A DNA stretch of 13,307 nt. It comes from JANNWF01 sp052390415 (GTDB lineage: Bacteria; Pseudomonadota; Gammaproteobacteria; Xanthomonadales; Xanthomonadaceae). Both the position numbers and the translations under genes were made by a program. This document shows, one piece after another, positions 7,565 to 13,307 of the stretch (position 1 is its first letter; each line of letters opens with the position of its first letter). The DNA lies in contig JBQTGY010000115.1 in assembly GCA_052390415.1 (NCBI GenBank), forward strand, positions 1 through 13,307, in the 5' to 3' direction. The notes below the pieces were generated by a model that was not told the DNA's origin, did no database searches, and worked only from the letters and a program-made list of their open reading frames with translations.

Positions 7565-8839
7565 TCATGAGGCGCTAGGGGGTTTCTGTGTCGGGGGCAG
7601 TGGGATCGGAAACGTCGTCTTCAGCACAGGCGGCTGGTACGGTAGATCCTGGCGACTGCCGCCGTTCTCGTAGGTGTAGACGAACTGGATGCTCAACTCG
7701 GTTGCGAAGACGACACCGGGACTGGAGGCTTTCGCCACCGCCGTGCGGATGCTTGGCGATGCCTGCCAAAGCATCATGCACACCGGCTGGAACGTGCTCG
7801 TCGCCATCAGAACCGGTGCTGACAGGCTGTCTGTGCCACTGATGTAAGGCATCTCAAAGCTCCACTGCGCCTCATTTCCTTGCGAGTTCGACCCATTGAC
7901 AACAGTAACGTCGGGAATGGAGTAAGACTCGGACGTGCCAATCGTGACGGAATCGCTATAGGTCGCGGTCAGTTGATCGCCAAAGAACCCGATGGAGATG
8001 CCGGTGGTCCTGCTCACGGACGCAGACACCGTCGTGGCGCCTTGCGTCGTCCCAGGCGAATTCTGAGCCATCAGCATGTCAGCGTTCCCCAGAAAGTCCT
8101 GGGGGTACGTCTTGAGGTTGTAGTAGGTGACGTACCATCCTTGCGCCATCGAACCATTCACGAAGTAACCAGGATTCGGCGAGAAGACTCCATAGTGCAC
8201 AAGGAAGTAGTAGTCGTATTCATGACCGCTCGCATCCTTCACCCACACAGCTTGGCCTATCGTCACGAGTTGAAACACGCAGTTGAGGGGTTGCTGATTG
8301 TTGTCCAAGACGCTGGCCGTCCAAATCACGCGGCTCGTATATTGGTTAGCCTGATTGAACAGGTCGACCGGATCACCATCTCCCGGGGCCGCGTTGGCCG
8401 CTGCGGTCACACTGCCATTTGGCAAGCCGACTACCGCGGCCTGCAATAGCGACCGCGCAGGGGCCAGCGACTTCGTGATCGCGGACAGCACATCGGTGGC
8501 CCATTGCCCATGGTCGACATCGATGGCTCCCTGAGTCACGGGGCTCCTGACGATGACCTGCTCAACGCGACCGTCCACTCGCCGCAAGCAATAGAGTTCA
8601 ACACCGCTGAGGTCCGCGTCGCTCAAAGCGGCTACCGTGACGCCAACTGCCGCACCTAACGCCTCCGCCGTAGCTCGCGTCGGACGCGTTACACCCGCAG
8701 GGGCGCCAGAGTCAAACGCGGATGCAAGCGCCTGAGCGCCGCCCTGCAATGCTGCCGGGGCGACGAAATGGGCGGAACCGCTCTCGGCGCTGCAGGTCTG
8801 GAGTGCTTCGGACAAAGAAGCAAACATTGGCGTGCTCAT
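7565..8839 (-). CDS. Beta-rich protein with a possible pore-forming (leukocidin-like) hairpin
   Basis: The 424-residue product is not firmly recognised. The N-terminal 150 residues are Ala-rich and probably helical, with no signal peptide. From about 165 on it is beta-rich: aromatic strands EYDYYFLVHYGVF (207-219) and GWYVTYYNLKTY (234-245), then an alternating Ser/Thr-hydrophobic stretch at 265-315 (with GFFGDQLTATYSDSVTIG) running into SYSIPDVTVVNG and AQWSFEMPY. That order (stem-like hairpin, 'PD' turn, W-x-x strand, rim-like segment, late VFATELSIQFVYTYE strand) recalls the leukocidin/alpha-hemolysin fold, by eye only. ATG 8839 has GGAGGT six bases upstream and overlaps the stop of the preceding nitrilase-like gene (ATGA), so the two are coupled. 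It could equally be a novel lectin or structural protein. Confidence 0.8.
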   Translation of the reverse strand: MSTPMFASLSEALQTCSAESGSAHFVAPAALQGGAQALASAFDSGAPAGVTRPTRATAEALGAAVGVTVAALSDADLSGVELYCLRRVDGRVEQVIVRSPVTQGAIDVDHGQWATDVLSAITKSLAPARSLLQAAVVGLPNGSVTAAANAAPGDGDPVDLFNQANQYTSRVIWTASVLDNNQQPLNCVFQLVTIGQAVWVKDASGHEYDYYFLVHYGVFSPNPGYFVNGSMAQGWYVTYYNLKTYPQDFLGNADMLMAQNSPGTTQGATTVSASVSRTTGISIGFFGDQLTATYSDSVTIGTSESYSIPDVTVVNGSNSQGNEAQWSFEMPYISGTDSLSAPVLMATSTFQPVCMMLWQASPSIRTAVAKASSPGVVFATELSIQFVYTYENGGSRQDLPYQPPVLKTTFPIPLPPTQKPPSAS

Positions 8840-10158
8840 CGTGGGACCTCCGTCGGCGGTGCCGCCCGACCGCTTTTGATTAGAGCTGCGAGCGCGATAA
8901 TCCGGTCGAGATGCTCGCCCTTGTTTGGGTCAAAACCCTCCACGCCTTCGTTTGGGCCTGGCGCGTCGGGTATACCTGGGCCGGTACTTATCGTCGCGCC
9001 ATTCGGATTGATGATCGATATGTGCGAGTCCGGAACCCGCATTCGGCCAAGGAAGTCTGCCGTCCCCTGATCGCTGATCTCTGGCAGCGGGCGTGGGTCC
9101 GTCATGACCATATTCCCAATGACACGATAATCAACCGGCCTTATCCGGCGTACCGTATCGAAATGCTCCCCAGGATTCAGGACGACTGCCGCCACAAACC
9201 CCTGAGCAGCGTCGGCAATGGCTCCCGCACCCACCACGGTCTCGATTCCACTCAGAAAGCTTGCAAGTCCCGGATACAACGCCGCCAGCCCGGTCTTCGG
9301 CGCATAGACCTTTGAATAGATCGCCCCCTCATCGTTGAACGGTAGGCGGTTCGCATCGGGCACGATGACTTCGGCAGGCCCGATAGGGCCGTCAAGCGGT
9401 GACCCCGCCGACGGATTCAACACGATCTGCGGTTCGATTGGGAACGTCATTTTCTTGAGCATGACGAGATCCAGGCACAATGCCGCAGCCATGATCCCGG
9501 GACGCCCGCCGCTAAAGTCCGGGACCGACACTAGCACCGGCCCTGTCCCGGGATCCATTGAGAACGCCTGTTCTTGCCCCGGCGGAAGGTCGATGCCGCT
9601 CTGCATGGCCTTGGAGAAGACAACGATGTTGTTGGTCGCCGATTCGCCGGAGAGTCCGTTGGTCCCCTGCATTAGCAAGCTACGGTTCTCGATCACCCGC
9701 TTGCCATCTCGCACTTGGCCAGTATCCACCACCGCCGAGCCTGGGCAGACTACGACGCTCGGATCAATTTGTGGGGCGTACTCCGCCAACTCTTGCACGA
9801 GTGCGTTGTATGCATCCGGAGAAATCGGCTTGGACGCATCGTACTTCCAGTTGGTGGTCACAGGGTCCTGATAGCCGTTGAAGGCGAACTCGGTTCCACT
9901 GATGATGCGCAGCACCGGCGAGCCACTCTGGTCGAGCAAGCGCCTGAAGAAACCCTGCTCGTATGCCGAGGTAAGCATATGTTTGGCCGCGTTCCTTGCA
10001 GCCTCTGCCGATTCCGGTGCCTCGTACGGTGACAGCATTAATACTTGGTAGTCATGGTAGGACCGTCGCACGATCGAGTTGATCCCAAACAGTCCCCCTT
10101 GGCGGGCCGACGGCAACAGGGCATTTCGGAAAAGCATCCTACCGGGCATTGGCCCCAT
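8836..10158 (-). CDS. Divergent nitrilase-superfamily (carbon-nitrogen hydrolase) homologue
   Basis: The region has the three spaced signatures of a nitrilase-type Glu-Lys-Cys triad. They are GTEFAFNGY (like 'PExxLxGY'), VVFSKAMQSGIDLP (like 'YxKxHL') and GIMAAALCLDLVM (like 'GxxICyDxxF'), the last followed by PQIVLNPSAG ('adlilvPsa'). Counting from the longer TTG start at 10215 the residues are E109, K202 and C247; from the chosen ATG at 10158 they are E90, K183 and C228. Family enzymes hydrolyse or form amides from nitriles and amides. This one is longer than usual, is diverged around each motif, and has an extra C-terminal section of about 130 residues. I chose ATG 10158 because GGAG lies six bases before it; TTG 10215 has no clear site. 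It could make or cleave an amide on the cluster product, or be a non-catalytic homologue. Confidence 0.75.
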   Translation of the reverse strand: MGPMPGRMLFRNALLPSARQGGLFGINSIVRRSYHDYQVLMLSPYEAPESAEAARNAAKHMLTSAYEQGFFRRLLDQSGSPVLRIISGTEFAFNGYQDPVTTNWKYDASKPISPDAYNALVQELAEYAPQIDPSVVVCPGSAVVDTGQVRDGKRVIENRSLLMQGTNGLSGESATNNIVVFSKAMQSGIDLPPGQEQAFSMDPGTGPVLVSVPDFSGGRPGIMAAALCLDLVMLKKMTFPIEPQIVLNPSAGSPLDGPIGPAEVIVPDANRLPFNDEGAIYSKVYAPKTGLAALYPGLASFLSGIETVVGAGAIADAAQGFVAAVVLNPGEHFDTVRRIRPVDYRVIGNMVMTDPRPLPEISDQGTADFLGRMRVPDSHISIINPNGATISTGPGIPDAPGPNEGVEGFDPNKGEHLDRIIALAALIKSGRAAPPTEVPR

Positions 10159-10159
10159 A

Positions 10160-10249
10160 TCATTCTCCAAGTCCAGATGAAACGAGAGATGCTCTTCTGT
10201 TGTTTGCGCGAGCAATGATGTGACGCAAACTGCACGCTAAACGAAGCAT
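10160..10249 (-). CDS. Candidate 29-residue small ORF between methyltransferase and nitrilase genes
   Basis: On the minus strand an ATG at 10249 opens a 29-codon frame that ends with TGA at 10162-10160. It begins one base after the methyltransferase stop (10253-10251), and its stop is one base before the preferred nitrilase ATG at 10158, so it fills the gap exactly. The peptide starts MLRLACSLRHIIARANN, is rich in Arg, and has one Cys and several Ser. Only a weak GGA site precedes it. It may be a coupling or leader ORF, a small peptide, or chance; it disappears as a separate gene if the nitrilase starts at TTG 10215. Confidence 0.25.
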   Translation of the reverse strand: MLRLACSLRHIIARANNRRASLVSSGLGE

Positions 10250-10250
10250 G

Positions 10251-11234
10251 CTATTCCGTGCGGAACACTTCAAGGTGACAGTCGTCGGAGATCGAGTATG
10301 AAGCCGTAGAGACGAGCCCCGCACGTGCGGCGATTGAGCGCAGTGCCGATTCCGTTCTGACTCTTCCGCCAGTGAGGACCAGTGCATTGAGGTCCAATAG
10401 GGCTCCCATGCCCGTCGCGCCCGCGGTTGGCCCGGCAACGAACAGGTGGCTCGAGTGACTCATGGTCGCCCGTATTCGCTGGTACAAGTCGAGGAGGTCC
10501 GCGTCCGCCAAATTGTGGACAACCCGGACCAAGAGATAGCCGTCATATCCGGTTGGAACCGATCTCCGGAAGTCGCCTGTCAACCATGTGACGTTCGCAT
10601 CGACAGCAGCCTGGCAGGGGCCTGCAGCCGCGCTTCGTTCGAGAACCGCCACGAGCATACCAGGACGCTGTGTAGCCAATGTCGCCGCGAGTCTCCCGTC
10701 TCCTCCTCCCAGATCGAGCACATTCACGACGCCATGACGTAGTACATGGTCGGCCAGGGCATTTGTGACGCCGTGCGATAGCGAGGCGATGGCCGCGTCA
10801 GTCAACTTCCCTAGAGGGTCATTCAAGCCGGCGTCCGCGTAGATGCTTCGCCCTTGCGTACGCTCGAATCCCGTGGTGGTGCCGCGCAGCAGCTCGGGCA
10901 AAGTTCCCCAAGCTTCATAGGCGGGACCACCTTGAAAGACTGCGATCGCGTAGAGCGATTGCGGATGCTCTCGCCGCAGAAACCCGCCGAATGTCGTCAG
11001 TGTGAAGTGTTCATCACTGCAATTGACGAGCCCCAGCCATCCAGCGGCGTTAAGGAAGACGCGGGCCCGTTCACAGCTTAATCCCGTCGCACCTGCAACC
11101 TCTTCGACCGTCTTGCCATCGGTGAAATGAAGAACGTCGCCGACATTGAGCAACGCAAAGGTTCGGACGACCTGCGTGATCCACGCCCCACCTAGCAGGC
11201 GCTGCATCGCCGTACGGTGTCCGTCACTCGGCAT
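10251..11234 (-). CDS. SAM-dependent O-methyltransferase (plant-type family 2)
   Basis: This 327-residue protein has the two-part layout of acetylserotonin/polyketide O-methyltransferases. An N-terminal winged-helix dimerisation domain comes first (about 15-90; GKTVEEVAGATGLSCERARVFL, then FTLTTFGGFLR). The Rossmann SAM domain carries the glycine motif VLDLGGGDGRLAATL (about 172-186), GDFRRSVPTGYDGYLLV, and RVVHNLADAD, where the His (about 240) matches the usual 'lHdw' catalytic position. It ends with DLNALVLTGGRVRTE, the family 'DLxmlxxxGGxxRT' block. It likely methylates a hydroxyl on the cluster product. I chose ATG 11234 because it lies just after the PhyH stop (11246) with G-rich GGGGGC close before it; the frame remains open to 11306 inside the PhyH gene. 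Confidence 0.88.
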   Translation of the reverse strand: MPSDGHRTAMQRLLGGAWITQVVRTFALLNVGDVLHFTDGKTVEEVAGATGLSCERARVFLNAAGWLGLVNCSDEHFTLTTFGGFLRREHPQSLYAIAVFQGGPAYEAWGTLPELLRGTTTGFERTQGRSIYADAGLNDPLGKLTDAAIASLSHGVTNALADHVLRHGVVNVLDLGGGDGRLAATLATQRPGMLVAVLERSAAAGPCQAAVDANVTWLTGDFRRSVPTGYDGYLLVRVVHNLADADLLDLYQRIRATMSHSSHLFVAGPTAGATGMGALLDLNALVLTGGRVRTESALRSIAARAGLVSTASYSISDDCHLEVFRTE

Positions 11235-11245
11235 AGCGCCCCCAG

Positions 11246-11962
11246 TCACTCCGCCATGCCTACTTCGACACGGGGGCGGGTCGACGCGGGGGTGGGCCGT
11301 CGACACCTGCAGATAAGACTGAACACGCGTCGCGGGATTGCGGTGCGGTTTGCGCCCGATGCGTGCAGTGTGAGCTCATGATGCACCAGGACGTCCCCGG
11401 GCACGCACCGAGTGGCGCGAGCCCCCGCAACATCCGCGACGTCGGCGACCAATTGCGGCGTCTGGTCGTCGGCCGCCTTCGCCGGTCGTCGGTGTAGCCG
11501 CGGTGGGTCGAGATGGCTTCCAGGCACGTACCACAGTCCGCCTGAATCAGTATCCGCAGCGTCGAGGGGCACCCATACCGTCACCCGCTCGACCTTCTCA
11601 TCCACCGATTCGAAAGCCCTATCCTGATGCCATTCCGTGATCTGAGGACTTCGAGCGGCTTTGTGGAAGATTCGCCAAGCGACGCTGATGTCCGCAGACG
11701 GAGTGCCGACAAGTTGGCTCGCCAGCTGAACGGTGGTCTTGGCGACAGTGCCGCTCTGGAGCTGTGGAAGGATTTCGTCGGCTCGATCGACCCACGAGAA
11801 CTCTGGAAGCAGGACCGAACGCCCAGGATCGCGTGGCGCGAGCGCGATTATTTGTTCATACGCGTCCCTCAGGTCGTCGAGTTCGGTTGGCATGATCAGG
11901 CTCGGAAGGTGCAACCACCCCTGACTGTGGAAGAGGGCCCGCGAGGTTAGGTCGAGTTTCAT
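11246..11962 (-). CDS. PhyH-family Fe(II)/2-oxoglutarate-dependent oxygenase
   Basis: The 238-residue protein is a phytanoyl-CoA dioxygenase-type enzyme, a family that hydroxylates or otherwise oxidises small molecules using non-haem iron and 2-oxoglutarate. It opens with FHSQGWLHLPSLI like other members ('fxxxGyvvlpgl'). The iron ligands are visible as H112 and D114 in TEWHQDRAFE and H200 in LTLHASGANRT. R211 or R212 would bind the 2-oxoglutarate carboxylate. GGLWYVPGSH (141-150) and VPGDVLVHH (187-195) are also family hallmarks. The start overlaps the stop of the SagB-type gene (ATGA around 11959-11962) and the stop is 11 bases before the methyltransferase start. It is probably a tailoring enzyme of this operon; the substrate is not evident. 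Confidence 0.88.
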   Translation of the reverse strand: MKLDLTSRALFHSQGWLHLPSLIMPTELDDLRDAYEQIIALAPRDPGRSVLLPEFSWVDRADEILPQLQSGTVAKTTVQLASQLVGTPSADISVAWRIFHKAARSPQITEWHQDRAFESVDEKVERVTVWVPLDAADTDSGGLWYVPGSHLDPPRLHRRPAKAADDQTPQLVADVADVAGARATRCVPGDVLVHHELTLHASGANRTAIPRRVFSLICRCRRPTPASTRPRVEVGMAE

Positions 11963-13307
11963 GATGCCGTCTCAACACTGGGCAGCCCTACGATCATCTC
12001 GCCCACGCTGCTCTCGACCAGCCATGGTCGGCCCGTCGCTTGGCCGAACAAGCGTGTGTTCCCAGAACCAATCGGACAGGAGCCGATACCGAGCGCCGTA
12101 GCCACAAGGCACATCGTCTGAAACACCACGCCGACGTGCTTAAGGGTCAGCGCGTAAGCCAGGCTGTCATATTTCCACATCACGCGCTCGAACCTCGCCG
12201 CCAACACCACGAGAAGCTGCGGCTCCGCCGTCCCGCCGTAGGTAGCCATGGCATCGCCAACCATTCGCGCTACGACGTGCTCCGACGCACCAGTTGAGCG
12301 CAGACCGTGCTGTTGTGCGTCGTAGTGGTAGAAACCCGGCGCGACGTGTTCGACTCGTCTCACCGCGAGATAGACCTCGAGTTCGTATGAGGCTCCGCCG
12401 GATGGATAAGGTCTTGCGTCAATAGAGAGCGCTCCCCTTTGTTCGGATGACACGACGCTGCTCGACAGGGCGAGGACTGGGCCCAGCATCGCGTAGGGAA
12501 GGTTTCCAGTGGAGTGATCTCGTGTCGACCGTCGCCTCCTCAAGAGGTCGCCGATTGGAAAGGCCGTGTCCGAATCGGTGACGGGCGTGGTGTGAGGAAG
12601 ACGCTGGAGCGGTGTCGGGTAGGGCTCAGGCCGCGCGGGCGGCGGCTTGCGAGGGTGATCAGGGGCATCGGCGTACAAACCGGCACGGAAGCGCCCACTT
12701 CGGCTGCGTGCGTGGAAGAACATGTCGTGGAAGTCCCACTTGGACTGCACGTCATCGACGACTGCGTCTCTCGCCTCAACCAGTCCCAGGCGCAGCATGA
12801 GGGACAGCATCAGCGAATCGACGTCGTCGCGGTCGGGGCTCCTAGTCGGCCGCAGAGTGGCCGCCAAGGTCACGGCTGACGGCTCGATGAGGCGGAGGCG
12901 GGACATGCACGCCGCGTTCTCCATGACAATGGTGCCGCCATCGTGCCGCATCACCGTCGTGCGAGCCCAACGCAACTGAAGGCTATCGTGATCGGTGATG
13001 TTGGTCTCTGACGCCGCCTCGATGGCTTGGACGACACGCGCCGAGACGCCGCACGGTTCGACGACAGCAAGGCATGAGCCACCCTGAAAAATCTCTACGC
13101 GCAGAAAGCCCAGTCCGTCAAGGGCGTCGACGAACGCGAACGCCAGCGCGCGGGCGGCGGGATTCGGTTGGGGGGCCAAGGCGTCGATGAGCTTCCGCTC
13201 CTGGCACGCGCCATCTTTTAGCAAAGCCAAACCGGCGCGACTCAGCTCTCCCGGCATTCGTGCGTGGCATTCGCCATCACGCGCCACGACCCAGTCACCC
13301 CTGACCT
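11959..13307 (-). CDS. SagB-type FMN-dependent dehydrogenase (nitroreductase fold), 5' end outside window
   Basis: SagB/McbC-type oxidases use FMN to dehydrogenate azolines to azoles in ribosomal peptides; relatives act in other pathways. Numbering from an in-frame GTG at 13287, there is an N-terminal helical region, then WDFHDMFFHARSRSGRF (184-200), typical of SagB proteins. RRRRSTRDHS (250-259) is the flavin-phosphate region, followed by RPYPSGGASY (292-301). WKYDSLAYALTLKHVG (371-386) contains the Lys-Tyr pair known as catalytic in McbC. It ends SSVGEMIVGLP. The frame stays open to the right edge and continues VRGDWVV, like the 'WVLSRF' opening of family N-terminal domains, so the true start is beyond the window. 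It is the most upstream gene seen of the minus-strand operon, and its stop overlaps the PhyH start. Confidence 0.9.
   Translation of the reverse strand, partial: VRGDWVVARDGECHARMPGELSRAGLALLKDGACQERKLIDALAPQPNPAARALAFAFVDALDGLGFLRVEIFQGGSCLAVVEPCGVSARVVQAIEAASETNITDHDSLQLRWARTTVMRHDGGTIVMENAACMSRLRLIEPSAVTLAATLRPTRSPDRDDVDSLMLSLMLRLGLVEARDAVVDDVQSKWDFHDMFFHARSRSGRFRAGLYADAPDHPRKPPPARPEPYPTPLQRLPHTTPVTDSDTAFPIGDLLRRRRSTRDHSTGNLPYAMLGPVLALSSSVVSSEQRGALSIDARPYPSGGASYELEVYLAVRRVEHVAPGFYHYDAQQHGLRSTGASEHVVARMVGDAMATYGGTAEPQLLVVLAARFERVMWKYDSLAYALTLKHVGVVFQTMCLVATALGIGSCPIGSGNTRLFGQATGRPWLVESSVGEMIVGLPSVETAS

Noticed and set aside
7560..7572. Palindrome CCTCATCATGAGG at the end of the minus-strand operon, considered as a terminator
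   Set aside because: The stem is only six base pairs with a one-base centre, overlaps the stop codon and has no T-run on the minus strand. It is too weak to call.
7880..8449. 189-codon plus-strand frame opposite the beta-rich protein gene
   Set aside because: It has no ribosome site or family resemblance. The minus-strand gene has a strong Shine-Dalgarno and operon coupling.
9335..9871. 178-codon plus-strand frame opposite the nitrilase-like gene
   Set aside because: It is the complementary shadow of a gene with recognisable catalytic motifs and carries no independent evidence.
11959..13307. A complete thiazole/oxazole-modified microcin cluster
   Set aside because: Only the SagB-type oxidase is present in the window. 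No YcaO cyclodehydratase or recognisable precursor is seen, so the product class is left open.

Overview
The window looks like accessory DNA from a GC-rich proteobacterium. The IS3-type transposase start, the Wadjet operon and the DUF6988-like gene would fit a Xanthomonadaceae-type (Lysobacter, Xanthomonas, Stenotrophomonas) or Burkholderiales host. That placement rests on protein resemblance from memory, not on a search. No tRNA, rRNA or CRISPR array was seen.

Region 1 (1 to about 121, minus strand) is the edge of an IS3-family insertion sequence: a strong Shine-Dalgarno site and the first 19 codons of orfA, reading out of the window.

Region 2 (about 122 to 6539, plus strand) is a type I Wadjet (JetABCD / MksFEBG) operon. 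This SMC-type complex cleaves closed circular plasmid DNA. JetC (SMC ATPase) and JetD (toprim nuclease) keep their catalytic motifs, and the genes are tightly packed with overlaps. However, jetA, the kleisin gene, lacks its first roughly 100 codons and begins directly at the IS end, so the system is probably broken. JetD also carries an odd C-terminal tail that may be an IS scar. A DUF6988-like gene of unknown function follows on the same strand (6672-7361).

Region 3 (7362-7564) is a convergent intergenic stretch. It holds small competing hairpins and short tandem repeats.

Region 4 (7565-13307, minus strand) is a compact biosynthetic-looking operon that continues past the right edge. In transcription order it encodes a SagB-type FMN dehydrogenase (5' end outside the window), a PhyH-type Fe(II)/2-oxoglutarate oxygenase, an O-methyltransferase and a possible 29-codon ORF that exactly fills the next gap. 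These are followed by a divergent nitrilase-superfamily protein and a beta-rich protein that may resemble pore-forming toxins. Stop/start overlaps join SagB to PhyH and the nitrilase homologue to the beta-rich protein. I do not recognise this gene set as a described pathway. The most likely reading is a cluster for a modified peptide or small molecule, with the last two genes in an unknown effector, self-protection or tailoring role.
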